From Brumimicrobium aurantiacum (GTDB lineage Bacteria > Bacteroidota > Bacteroidia > Flavobacteriales_D > Crocinitomicaceae): a DNA stretch of 64,000 nt. Within the stretch, counting starts at the first letter, position 1. Each line of letters opens with the position of its first letter. The translations under genes were made by a program, and so were the position numbers. Shown piece by piece: positions 6,411-13,717 of this stretch. Below the pieces are notes generated by a model, which was not told the origin of the DNA, ran no database searches, and was given only the letters and a program-made list of their open reading frames with translations. The stretch spans positions 1 to 64,000 of the forward strand of contig NZ_QURB01000002.1 in NCBI RefSeq assembly GCF_003402975.1, read 5' to 3'.

Positions 6411-6801
6411 GTTCTATTACCGCATGATCATAGTACATTTCTCCTGAGTTGGTAGATCGAATAAATGTTATTACATACATATTCTCATTATCTATACTTA
6501 CTTCTGTTAAAAATTTAATTACGAATAAAACTCCTTTAGACTTGCTTCTTTCAATGGAATACATTTTTCCATGTCGTAATATTTGATCTATTTTAGATAC
6601 GCATAATACTTTATTGAAGCCCGCTCCTCTAGCAAACAAGGCGTGTTTTGCTCCTTTTTTGCTAAGTTTTATTATTGCTCCTGAATTAGAATTAATTACT
6701 TTCTTCCCTTTTAACTTGGTGTCAAATATTTCTAGACACTTATTTTTAAGATCGTTAATCGATAAGTCCTTGTAATATTTAGGATATTTAATTTTTACCA
6801 T
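6373..6801 (-). CDS. Unknown protein, possibly a phage BECR-fold nuclease-like domain
   Basis: The 142-residue product has no membrane segment. It is a basic alpha/beta protein: an N-terminal helix, then GAIIKLSKKGAKHALF with a conserved-looking His (about residue 54), VLCVSKIDQILRHGKMY, two beta strands and a final MYYDHAVIE. The order helix-His-strand...YYDHAV resembles the C-terminal nuclease-like domains attached to phage head proteins (barnase-EndoU-ColicinE5-RelE type), but I recall the pattern only loosely. It is first in the leftward virion module next to the non-coding repeat region. It could be an RNase, a DNA-processing enzyme or a structural protein. Confidence 0.45.
   Translation of the reverse strand: MVKIKYPKYYKDLSINDLKNKCLEIFDTKLKGKKVINSNSGAIIKLSKKGAKHALFARGAGFNKVLCVSKIDQILRHGKMYSIERSKSKGVLFVIKFLTEVSIDNENMYVITFIRSTNSGEMYYDHAVIEQKKPQDYRNGFL
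6377..6410. terminator. Bidirectional terminator
   Basis: AAAAAGCC (6377-6384) faces GGCTTTTTTT (6401-6410) across a 16-base loop, giving a U-tract on both strands. On the minus strand it lies inside the last codons of the gene at 6373-6801. Confidence 0.55.
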
Positions 6802-7487
6802 ACTCCTTTGTTTACTGCTGTTACCAGATGTTATCAGAATGAAATCAATTTGATTTCGTTTGATACCATTTTGATATCATTTTGCTTTCATTCTGATACA
6901 AATGTGATTACACTTTGATTTTTAAACAAGGGTTTTTGGAAACCGTACCATAACTAACAACTATTAGTAGTGGGATATGGTACTAGTAGTAGTTAGAAAT
7001 GGTACTCATCGTACCAAATTCTGATACTCGAGATGTAAAAATGAAATAGGAGAGAGGTATAAAAAGTTGATTCATAAAAACTCGAAATATGTCCTACTAC
7101 AGCTACTACTTACTACAAAAAGCGCTATAAGCCTTATAAACATTGTGTAGTAGCTTCTATATAACCATAAAACAATCCTACTACACCAGTATTTATAATG
7201 GTTTTGATAGTGTTCTATTTTTTTGTAGTAACTTGTAGTAAGATTGAAAAATAAATCCTACTACACTCAAACCCCTTATAAATACAATACCTATAGAATT
7301 TTGTAGTAAGTAGTAGGATTAAATGTTGTTTTTTTTTGTTTTAGTGTTAAAAAACCTTTTTTTTTATTAGATTTACCTATCAAGTTTTATTTAAATCTTA
7401 CTACATGATCAGGAAAACCACTAACATAATATCGTCTAATATAAAACTATTCAATTACAGATAATTTAACTCAAAAAATCAATAGGA
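6802..7487. other. Repeat-rich non-coding region; candidate replication origin or recombination site
   Basis: No credible gene is present on either strand. The left part (about 6840-6930) has T-rich near-repeats built on TTTGAT and CATTTTG. The right part (7092-7406) has at least seven copies of a TACTACA-type motif in both orientations. It separates the divergent virion module (left) and cargo genes (right), the usual place for an origin in small viruses. No consensus TAnnTTTG promoter for the virion module was found in it by eye. Confidence 0.5.
7092..7406. repeat. Array of AATCYTACTACA motifs in both orientations
   Basis: Copies read by eye: TCCTACTACA at 7092-7101, ACTTACTACA near 7108-7117, TGTAGTAG at 7146-7153, TCCTACTACA at 7176-7185, TTGTAGTAA at 7223-7231, TTGTAGTAAGATT at 7233-7245, AATCCTACTACA at 7254-7265, TTGTAGTAAGTAGTAGGATT at 7301-7320 (two copies back to back), and AATCTTACTACA near 7395-7405. 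Spacing is irregular, so it is not a CRISPR array. Initiator-binding iterons or recombinase arms are the likely meanings. Confidence 0.6.
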
Positions 7488-8075
7488 ATGATTATAAAAC
7501 TACTTTGGAAATTTAAAATAGTAATTATTTTTTTACTCTTTGTTTCATGTGCCTCTTCTTCTAAGATCAATAGTCTAGAAACAAAAATTATACAAATTGA
7601 GAATGAAGAACTGAAGCTATTCTCTAAAGCAGATACAAATTCTTTAATTGCTAACACAATTAAAAAAGGTACTATCTTGTTTCTAAGTTCAGAAGAGAAT
7701 GATTACCAAGAAGTATATACTCGAAACCCAAAATACATTTCACAAGGAGAGTATGAAAAATACAGATATTATCTTCATAAATCAAAATATAAATCTATTA
7801 CATCAAATTATTATAGCTTAAATGCTAAGCTCATTGAATTACCATTTGACCCTAAAAAAGTATATTTAAAAGGTTCGCGAGGTGGCTGTTATTATATTAA
7901 TTCAAATAACAATAAACAGTATGTTAATCGGAATTACTGTGACGGTAAAATCACACCTCAAATATCCAAACCGAAGAAATCAAAAAGTTATTCTTCAACC
8001 TGTGGTGCAAGAACACAATCAGGTGGGTACTGTAAAAGAAAAGTAAGCGGAGGCGGAAGATGTTATCAACACTAA
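7488..8075 (+). CDS. Lipoprotein with C-terminal DUF5763-like Cys/His motif (cargo)
   Basis: The 195-residue product has a signal peptide with lipobox VSCA (Cys at about residue 21). A Lys/Tyr-rich body follows, and it ends with the pattern CGARTQSGGYCKRKVSGGGRC-YQH (C..T..G..C...V..GG.C..H). That short C-x(8-9)-C...C-x2-H pattern is common at the ends of small Bacteroidota proteins and looks like a metal-binding knuckle. The gene is rightward, 12 bases before a TPR protein that also ends in a Cys/His motif, and lies between viral modules, so it is likely cargo rather than a virion gene. Function unknown. Confidence 0.55.
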   Translation: MIIKLLWKFKIVIIFLLFVSCASSSKINSLETKIIQIENEELKLFSKADTNSLIANTIKKGTILFLSSEENDYQEVYTRNPKYISQGEYEKYRYYLHKSKYKSITSNYYSLNAKLIELPFDPKKVYLKGSRGGCYYINSNNNKQYVNRNYCDGKITPQISKPKKSKSYSSTCGARTQSGGYCKRKVSGGGRCYQH

Positions 8076-8087
8076 ACTTAATCACTC

Positions 8088-8933
8088 ATGAAACAAAAAG
8101 TAACCTACAAAAATTTTAAACCTAAATGGTGGATGACTATCTCCAAAATTGGATTTTTCATCTTTTTATATATCTCTCTCACTTATTTTTATGATCGGTT
8201 TTGGACTGGTTTCTTTTACTTACTAATAGCTTTACTTTTGTTTCCAAGAACGCATTTTTTTATTTATAAAAAGATGAATGATAAATTTAATTGGATATTT
8301 AAGTCTGCTCTTGTATTGGTACTATTTATTGGATCAGGTATTTCAACTTACAATTATGATCAAATTGAACAGGCTGAAACATTAAGAATACGTCTGGAAA
8401 ATGATAAGGAACGGAAAGAAGCTAAAAGAATAGAAAATCAGAGAATTGATAGTTTGACCTTTTATTATAATGAAGGATTAAACTATTTTAAGAATGAAAA
8501 ATATGAAGAATCAATAGAGCAAATAAATATTTCATTAGGTTTTGCCAAAGGTGAGAAAGATTCTATTCTAGCAAGAAGAACAGACATTTATTTTAAATCG
8601 AAGAACTATCCAGAAGCTATTAATTACTATACCACATTAATCTCTTCTGAGATAAATGCTACTGAAAACTTATACAATAGAGCAGTTTGTTATATAAAAA
8701 TGAATGAAATAGCTGAAGCTGTTTCAGATTTAAAAGAAGCTATCAAAATTGGGAATGAAAAAGCTGAAGAACTACACGACAAAATAAATCCCTTAAAAAG
8801 AAAAGTTTCCCATTATGTGACAAGATGTTGTGACGGTTCAACATCTAGTGCCAGAGGGAGGGGAGCTTGTTCTCATCATGGAGGCGTTTGTAACTGGAAT
8901 GACCCAGTTTACACAACGTATAGAGAGTATTAA
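8088..8933 (+). CDS. Membrane TPR protein with C-terminal DUF3761-like motif (cargo)
   Basis: The 281-residue product has two or three hydrophobic segments in the first 90 residues, a charged coiled linker (about 95-125), tetratricopeptide-like helix pairs (about 125-235) and the ending CCDGSTSSARGRGACSHHGGV, which matches the short Cys/His DUF3761 pattern. It follows the lipoprotein gene by 12 bases, so the two are probably one transcript. A cell-envelope role is inferred from topology. Location in a cargo position of the viral element suggests a host-benefit or defence function, which is speculation. Confidence 0.6.
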   Translation: MKQKVTYKNFKPKWWMTISKIGFFIFLYISLTYFYDRFWTGFFYLLIALLLFPRTHFFIYKKMNDKFNWIFKSALVLVLFIGSGISTYNYDQIEQAETLRIRLENDKERKEAKRIENQRIDSLTFYYNEGLNYFKNEKYEESIEQINISLGFAKGEKDSILARRTDIYFKSKNYPEAINYYTTLISSEINATENLYNRAVCYIKMNEIAEAVSDLKEAIKIGNEKAEELHDKINPLKRKVSHYVTRCCDGSTSSARGRGACSHHGGVCNWNDPVYTTYREY

Positions 8934-9009
8934 AGAAGTTAAATTGTTATTTAAGCTGTCCCTTTTTGACAACAAGCGTTAATTTTTAGTTTTAATATGA
9001 ATTGTTACT

Positions 9010-9017
9010 TATATTTG
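9010..9017 (+). promoter_or_regulatory. Candidate -7 box close to the toxin-antitoxin start
   Basis: TATATTTG fits the TAnnTTTG box and ends four bases before the ATG at 9022. If used, the message would have almost no leader. I see no good TTG at the usual distance upstream. Confidence 0.35.
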
Positions 9018-9021
9018 TAAT

Positions 9022-9783
9022 ATGGTTACTACAAAAGCTCCAATAGGTGAAGTAATAAATTTTCTTTATAAAAACGATGGTTTGTATAAAGACGAACCTT
9101 TATTGAGAAAAATAAGAAATCTAGTAGATTTAATTATTTTGAGAACTGAAAAAGATGGAGTAGAAAAAACTCTTGGTTCTTTAGAAGATGATTTATTTAA
9201 ATTAAGATTAGATATTATAAATGAATCTCAATTGTTACAAGACATTACTAAAAACATTAATGATACAATTCAAGATAGGGTGATAGGTCAGTTTGATAAA
9301 ACTACAAATCAAAAGAAATTAGAGTTAGCATTTGTGAAATCATTAAAAATTTATGGTGAAATCACTGAAAATATTTTAGATAAGATTCCTAATAACTCGT
9401 TCTCTTCAATTAAGAATTTTCCCCAACTCAACTATAAAAGTTTCATTGATTTATTACAGAGCTTACCTGGAAAGGAGTCACAATTTATTATATCTTATCT
9501 TAAATCCTCAATAACTTTGGATTTTGCTCTAATTGTGGCAGAATTAATATTCGATAATAAATTAAAGCTTAAAAAATCAGAGGTTGAAAATTTAGTATTG
9601 ACTTTAAAAAATTCTATTGAGGAATATGCTGTGTTTTCAAATAAATTTGGTTTATGGAATCCATCAGATGATGATGAGTCACAATGGATAAGAAATATTA
9701 AAATTAGAATTAGTTTATTTGAATCTAAAAACAATTCTGATAATCTAAGTTCAGACGAAATAAGCAAAATATTAGTAGCCTAA
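9022..9783 (+). CDS. Large helical partner of a YoeB-type toxin (possible antitoxin)
   Basis: The 253-residue product is highly helical and charged with no membrane segment. No known antitoxin domain (YefM/Phd, RelB, HTH) is visible; the N-terminal 40 residues resemble no family I know. Its stop overlaps the ATG of the YoeB-type gene by one base, the standard arrangement for an antitoxin upstream of its toxin. At 253 residues it is about three times the usual antitoxin length. It could be a new antitoxin type, a sensor fused to an antitoxin, or an unrelated coupled gene. The acidic C-terminus might be the toxin-wrapping part; this is inference. Confidence 0.55.
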   Translation: MVTTKAPIGEVINFLYKNDGLYKDEPLLRKIRNLVDLIILRTEKDGVEKTLGSLEDDLFKLRLDIINESQLLQDITKNINDTIQDRVIGQFDKTTNQKKLELAFVKSLKIYGEITENILDKIPNNSFSSIKNFPQLNYKSFIDLLQSLPGKESQFIISYLKSSITLDFALIVAELIFDNKLKLKKSEVENLVLTLKNSIEEYAVFSNKFGLWNPSDDDESQWIRNIKIRISLFESKNNSDNLSSDEISKILVA

Positions 9784-10058
9784 TGAGTTTTGGATTTACT
9801 AGTCAGTTTAAAAAAGATTTTAAAAAGCTTAAAAGTGAGAATTCAAAACTTTCTTCTAAAGTTATGGAGCTCCTTTTTTCTATAGAAGACTGTCTAAACA
9901 GACCGCTTGAAGGAATTGGTCAACCTGAATTGTTAAAAGGAAATCTTGCCAGATGTTATTCAAGAAGGATTAATCAGAAGCATAGGCTCATTTATACATA
10001 TTCCTCAAAAGATAAAATAGAACTTATCTCGTGTTATGGTCATTATAGTGATAAATAA
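9783..10058 (+). CDS. YoeB/RelE-family mRNA interferase toxin
   Basis: The 91-residue product matches YoeB over its length. It has an N-terminal basic helix pair, then NRPLEGIGQPELLKGNL (Glu at about 43), the arginine pair in CYSRRINQKHRLIY (60-71), and the C-terminal SCYGHYSD with the His-Tyr pair at 87-88. In E. coli YoeB, Glu46, Arg65, His83 and Tyr84 cleave mRNA at the ribosome. Here these positions are conserved, so the toxin is likely active. It is translationally coupled to the 253-residue gene and followed by a strong terminator. The Tyr and His being intact argues for a working toxin-antitoxin module that stabilises the element. Confidence 0.85.
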   Translation: MSFGFTSQFKKDFKKLKSENSKLSSKVMELLFSIEDCLNRPLEGIGQPELLKGNLARCYSRRINQKHRLIYTYSSKDKIELISCYGHYSDK

Positions 10059-10061
10059 AAA

Positions 10062-10110
10062 ATAACGACCGAATAAAAGCCATTAAAACAGGTTTCTATT
10101 CGGTCGTTAT
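10062..10110. terminator. Bidirectional terminator between convergent genes
   Basis: ATAACGACCGAAT (10062-10074) and ATTCGGTCGTTAT (10098-10110) are perfect 13-base arms. The hairpin separates the rightward toxin gene from the leftward helicase gene. Confidence 0.7.
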
Positions 10111-10120
10111 ATAACGTAGA

Positions 10121-11308
10121 TCACTTCTCCTTTATATAATACCCCTTAATTGGATAATCCTTTTCATCTGTGCGTTGTGATGCCTGTTCGTAACCTAAAA
10201 TTTTCAGCGCTACACCAACTTTTCGAATAGTAATTCTATTGGATAGTGTTTTCTGATCCAAAATAACCTTCACTTCAGTTGTGGTTTTGAAACAATATTG
10301 TTTATCGATTGGAAAACTAGGCAAGTGAAAATACTGCTGGATCAATTCCTGCTCAATTGAACGTTGCATAAACTCAACATTTCTTTCTTCGTTTTCCAAT
10401 ATTTCTTCCCTGGTTAATTGATGCTGAAAACCGCCTTTAAATAAATAATAAGCTTGCGCCCAAATTCGATTGATATCAATATCCTTGTTGTAATCAAAAT
10501 TTATTTTCCCATCCAATTTAAAAGCTATCCAACGAACGTTACCAGTATGATCACTTAAGAACTCCGTTTCGTTGGTAGAAGCAACAAAATTAGCTCTTCT
10601 AATCAATCGTGTAGCACGAGCCGAATAAGGTAAACGAGCTTTTACGGCATCTTTTGACATTACAGATTTAATCGCGTTAATGTCATGTTTGGATAATTTA
10701 GATAATTCGTCCAGGTTAATAATGAAGTTTGTACACAAAGCAATTAAACTGTCTTTGTCAAACAAAATATCTTCAGCAATATAACTTTCTAATTCAGGAG
10801 GACAAAACCACCTCAATAAAGTCGTTTTACCATTGTGTTGACCCGATTGTACGAAAACAAAACAATGCTTGTTTAATTGAACACCTAGAGAACATGCAAC
10901 CGATCTAACAAACATTTTCTTTAATTGCGTTTTAAACGCCAATTCATTTCCTTTTTCTACAGGTAAATAATTCGTAAGTTTTTCAATATAGTCAGGTTCG
11001 TTTACAGGATCATACTCATCTAAAGAATTGAAATAGTTCGTAAATGGATTATATTCTTCAACAAAATCACTGGCCAACATTGCTTTTAAATCATTAATAG
11101 AGAACTTGATATTTCTCTTCTTCAAATCTCTATAAATACTGTATTCGTTAAGTTCATTAATTTTTTTATTATCATCTTCTTTATCAATAAACTCAATTGT
11201 ATTGGCCACAATGTTTCTTTTAATCTCAAACCTTTCTCTCATATAGTTTTCAACTAATTCCCATTGCGTAGGTGGCTGATTACTTTTGTTTTCGTTTTCG
11301 TTAGACAT
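10121..11308 (-). CDS. VapE-type P-loop helicase/ATPase
   Basis: The 395-residue product has an N-terminal region (about 1-120) with no known domain and a C-terminal P-loop core: Walker A SGQHNGKTT (about 155-163), Walker B-like FIINLDEL (about 195-202), a sensor VASTNE (242-247), and an arginine-rich helix RATRLIRR. This order is that of the virulence-associated E (PF05272) family, found in phages and satellite islands, where the protein acts in replication as a superfamily 3-like helicase. No primase motif is present, so it would depend on host or another primase. It lies last in the leftward early operon, overlapping the upstream gene by eight bases. Confidence 0.75.
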   Translation of the reverse strand: MSNENENKSNQPPTQWELVENYMRERFEIKRNIVANTIEFIDKEDDNKKINELNEYSIYRDLKKRNIKFSINDLKAMLASDFVEEYNPFTNYFNSLDEYDPVNEPDYIEKLTNYLPVEKGNELAFKTQLKKMFVRSVACSLGVQLNKHCFVFVQSGQHNGKTTLLRWFCPPELESYIAEDILFDKDSLIALCTNFIINLDELSKLSKHDINAIKSVMSKDAVKARLPYSARATRLIRRANFVASTNETEFLSDHTGNVRWIAFKLDGKINFDYNKDIDINRIWAQAYYLFKGGFQHQLTREEILENEERNVEFMQRSIEQELIQQYFHLPSFPIDKQYCFKTTTEVKVILDQKTLSNRITIRKVGVALKILGYEQASQRTDEKDYPIKGYYIKEK

Positions 11309-11603
11309 TGTATAAAGCTTTTGTAGGTTTTTGTAATATTCGAGTTTGTTTTATATCCACTTTTTTCATTTCAAAAAGATTGTAGACTTTAACCAGGGAA
11401 ATTCTTTTTTTATCAATGTAGTTTTGAAATTTGAGCAACTGGTTAATTGCTTCAATGATCTCTTTTCTTAAAAAATCTTTCTTTTCAATATCTTCAACTT
11501 CTACTGTTAATTGTAAAAGGGCAAGGTTTAAGTCTTGCACTTTATAATTGATATCAAATATTAATTGCTCCGAATGGAGCGCTATCTTGTTAATTTCTTG
11601 CAT
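11301..11603 (-). CDS. Unknown helical protein of the early operon
   Basis: The 100-residue product is helical, with Leu/Ile/Glu heptads at about 18-75 and a basic end, and no membrane segment. It overlaps the helicase gene by eight bases. No domain is recognised. It may be a helicase partner or loader, inferred from coupling only. Confidence 0.5.
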   Translation of the reverse strand: MQEINKIALHSEQLIFDINYKVQDLNLALLQLTVEVEDIEKKDFLRKEIIEAINQLLKFQNYIDKKRISLVKVYNLFEMKKVDIKQTRILQKPTKALYNV

Positions 11604-11614
11604 GATCTTGTATT

Positions 11615-12019
11615 TTAAAAGATGGTGAGTTGGTTGTTTAAAATGTCTTTGACATCTTTGAAATAGATTATTCTATAATAGCCCTCTTCAGGAAAGTAGG
11701 CTTTCATTTCTTCCCAGGAACTAAAACCATCATTTATAGCAAATTTTTCTAATGCGGCTTTTTGTAATCCATAGCTAGATCCACCAATTAAAACAATGTT
11801 CCTTTTTGAATGAATATAAACTTCCAACACCATTTTTGCTTTACCTTTTGCAAATTGATGTGGGGTAGGGTTGGACTCCTTCTTTCCTGGATCACCTAAC
11901 CAAAAATGAATATCCATCCCTTCATTCCAAGCCTTCTTTGAATCCTTTCTTATGGTGTGAATTTTTGATCCCTGGAGTATTTTGTATTTAAAGTCTAATT
12001 TGTTAAATGATAGCATCAT
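11615..12019 (-). CDS. ASCH/PUA-like phage protein
   Basis: The 134-residue product begins MMLSFNKLDFKYKILQGSKIHTIRKD, the type of start seen in ASCH-domain proteins (a strand, then a Gly-x-Lys-x-His/Thr-x-Arg turn). It continues with WNEGMDIHFWLGD and beta strands, then a helical end (EKFAINDGFSSWEEMKAYF). ASCH proteins are RNA-binding PUA-like folds; in Bacteroidota prophages they are common early genes of unknown role. The family link is by pattern, not search. It sits between two uncharacterised early genes. Confidence 0.6.
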   Translation of the reverse strand: MMLSFNKLDFKYKILQGSKIHTIRKDSKKAWNEGMDIHFWLGDPGKKESNPTPHQFAKGKAKMVLEVYIHSKRNIVLIGGSSYGLQKAALEKFAINDGFSSWEEMKAYFPEEGYYRIIYFKDVKDILNNQLTIF

Positions 12020-12034
12020 GGTTTTAATTTTGGA

Positions 12035-12328
12035 TTAGTAGTTGCGTTTCATTTCGTGGAGTTCTAAACCTCTATTTTTTTCAAGGACTTCAAATAAATA
12101 ACGAATGAATGCGGTATAATCAACTGTTGAAATCGTTCTGAATATTAATCCTTGTTCTTTTTTCTCTAGCTTTAAGCTGAATAGTTTTCTTTTAAAATAA
12201 ACACTAAGTTTTTCCTCTTTTTTTACTGCGCCTTTTTTAAATTCCTTCGAATTGTTCAATTCAAAAACCCAACCTTCGCAAAGCCGTTCTTCAGTAATTT
12301 CTTGTTTTATTTCGTCTATATTATTCAT
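12035..12328 (-). CDS. Unknown small early-operon protein
   Basis: The 97-residue product is charged and Lys/Glu-rich with no membrane segment; a beta-rich middle (SVYFKRKLFSLKLEKKEQGLIF) follows an acidic helix. It overlaps the upstream HTH gene by four bases (ATGA type), so translation is coupled. No family is recognised. Confidence 0.5.
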   Translation of the reverse strand: MNNIDEIKQEITEERLCEGWVFELNNSKEFKKGAVKKEEKLSVYFKRKLFSLKLEKKEQGLIFRTISTVDYTAFIRYLFEVLEKNRGLELHEMKRNY

Positions 12329-12597
12329 TGGTCTAGTGTTTTAAATTCTTCCCTTAAATCTCTATGTTGATTTTCGTCTTTATAGATCAGATCGTCTACC
12401 GTACATTCAAAAAATGATGAGATCACCATTAATTGTTCTGGTCGTACCTCTCTAGGATCACCAACTTTTATGTACTTCCAAGATTTCCATGTGGAATAAG
12501 AAATATTTAAAGCTTCAGGGATAAATTGATCTGCCTTTTTATATTCTTTCAAAGGCATCTGTAGCATTAACAGAAGAAAGTTATATTTATACATCAT
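12325..12597 (-). CDS. Cro/CI-type helix-turn-helix regulator
   Basis: The 90-residue product contains a helical region with FIPEALNISYSTWKSWKY (about 26-43), consistent with a helix-turn-helix, followed by VRPEQLMVISSFFECTVDDLIY. That ending is a typical C-terminal helix set of XRE-family proteins. It is encoded within the leftward early operon opposite the rightward repressor, so a Cro-like role in the switch is plausible. The N-terminal residues are hydrophobic rather than basic, so the exact start may be the second Met. Confidence 0.55.
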   Translation of the reverse strand: MMYKYNFLLLMLQMPLKEYKKADQFIPEALNISYSTWKSWKYIKVGDPREVRPEQLMVISSFFECTVDDLIYKDENQHRDLREEFKTLDQ

Positions 12598-12992
12598 TAT
12601 AAGTATTGTTTAGATTCATAAGTATTCATAGATTGCTTCAATTGTTGGTGTGCAAATTCCAATTGAGAAGCTCTTAACCGTGCAAACAATTCATTTTCCT
12701 GAACATCAATAGTGCTTTTTTTACGCTCTATTTCTTTGGATAAAAGATGAGCCAAGTGTATATAAGTACTTCTTATACCTTCAGTAGAAGTTGAATTTGT
12801 GTTTTCTTCTAAGGACTGAAGAAGCTCTTTTATTTTAGAGTACTCTTTTTTCGCAATTGTCTCTTTTTGCTTTATCTCGTCTTTCTTTTCTATTGAGAAG
12901 AATGCACCAAAAAGACCTGTAAAACTTAAGGAAATTAGTTTTTTAGCAATTTCTTCTTCTTTATGTTTTAAGTATTGTTTAATTTCTTTCAT
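12597..12992 (-). CDS. Helical protein of unknown function (early operon)
   Basis: The 131-residue product is a charged helical protein with Lys/Glu-rich segments at about 40-70 and no membrane segment, though a short FTGLFGAFF stretch at about 24-32 is hydrophobic. It shares one base with the next gene and follows the excisionase-like gene by five bases. No domain is recognised. Confidence 0.5.
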   Translation of the reverse strand: MKEIKQYLKHKEEEIAKKLISLSFTGLFGAFFSIEKKDEIKQKETIAKKEYSKIKELLQSLEENTNSTSTEGIRSTYIHLAHLLSKEIERKKSTIDVQENELFARLRASQLEFAHQQLKQSMNTYESKQYL

Positions 12993-12997
12993 GGTTC

Positions 12998-13192
12998 TTA
13001 ATCTTCAATAGTGAATAATTTCTCTAACTCTTCTTTTTTATAGAAAACTCTTTGGCCACCATTAATGCGGTATTTATTGAGTTTACCATCTTCAGCGGCA
13101 CGATCTACCGTTCTTCTAGAAACGCCTAAGTATTCAGCCGCTTCTGTAGGTGTAAGCACCTCTTTAAATCTTTCGATCTTCTTTTTTATCAT
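12998..13192 (-). CDS. Excisionase-like HTH_17 (MerR-type) DNA-binding protein
   Basis: The 64-residue product reads LTPTEAAEYLGVSRRTVDRA (about 13-32), then GKLNKYRINGGQRVFYKKEELEKLF: the winged helix-turn-helix pattern of the HTH_17 excisionase family. Such proteins act as recombination directionality factors or as transcription regulators. It is the first gene of the leftward early operon and lies next to operator-like repeats at 13322-13362, opposite the rightward repressor. Excision role versus regulator cannot be separated, particularly because no integrase is visible. Confidence 0.75.
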   Translation of the reverse strand: MIKKKIERFKEVLTPTEAAEYLGVSRRTVDRAAEDGKLNKYRINGGQRVFYKKEELEKLFTIED

Positions 13193-13296
13193 ATAACTAT
13201 TCTTTATTGGTTACAAATTTTCTTTCGCTCAATGCCGTATACAGCTCTTAATGGCGCTATTCTTGCATTATTTTGACAGTCTTGAACAACTTTAGA

Positions 13297-13362
13297 CAAA
13301 TGTAAAGGAAAACTTTCGATAATCGCAAATAAAAACTGCTTAAATCGCAAATTAAACTGCGA
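13297..13362. promoter_or_regulatory. Early leftward promoter overlapped by operator repeats
   Basis: On the minus strand the box TACATTTG (plus-strand CAAATGTA, 13297-13304) and TTTG (CAAA, 13326-13329) are 21 bases apart, a good Bacteroidota promoter for the early operon. Two near-identical repeats begin ATCGCAAAT and end CTGC (13322-13339 and 13344-13360); the second lies in an imperfect palindrome TCGCA-N8-TGCGA (13345-13362). The first repeat covers the -33 element, so binding by the repressor encoded at 13407 would block this promoter. Confidence 0.6.
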
Positions 13363-13406
13363 AAATAGAATATGGAATTGAAAATCAACACATTAACTTT
13401 AATCAC

Positions 13407-13715
13407 ATGGACGTAGTAAAAAATATAATCGAAATTAGGAAACAAAAAGGTGTTAATCAGGAACTTATCGCTGATGTTCTTAATCTAGATATCTCTACTA
13501 TTAGTAAAATAGAGAAAGGAACTCGAAAGTTGAAAGTAGATGAACTTGCAAAAATCGCAGAATGTTTGCGAGTAAGTGTTATCGATTTATTCACTTATCC
13601 AAAAGTTTTTGTTGATAAGGAAAGTATTGAAGATGCGGATCGTATTTCAGTTACGTTCGAAGTAAGTCCTGATAAAAAGGATTATCTGTTGAGATTAGTA
13701 ACTAATGAAAAATAG
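13407..13715 (+). CDS. XRE-family repressor
   Basis: The 102-residue product has a full XRE helix-turn-helix (RKQKGVNQELIADVLNLD then STISKIEKGTRKLKVDELAKIAE, about 11-50) and a C-terminal tail with VTFEVSPDKKDYLLRL. It is transcribed away from the excisionase-like gene across a 214-base regulatory gap that holds the operator repeats, so it is the natural candidate for the lysogeny repressor. There is no LexA-like cleavage domain, so derepression would need another signal. The start ATG is preceded by a region without a clear Shine-Dalgarno, as usual in this phylum. Confidence 0.8.
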   Translation: MDVVKNIIEIRKQKGVNQELIADVLNLDISTISKIEKGTRKLKVDELAKIAECLRVSVIDLFTYPKVFVDKESIEDADRISVTFEVSPDKKDYLLRLVTNEK

Positions 13716-13717
13716 AT

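Noticed and set aside
7092-7406. CRISPR array
   Set aside because: Repeats are only 7-13 bases, in both orientations and irregularly spaced; no cas genes.
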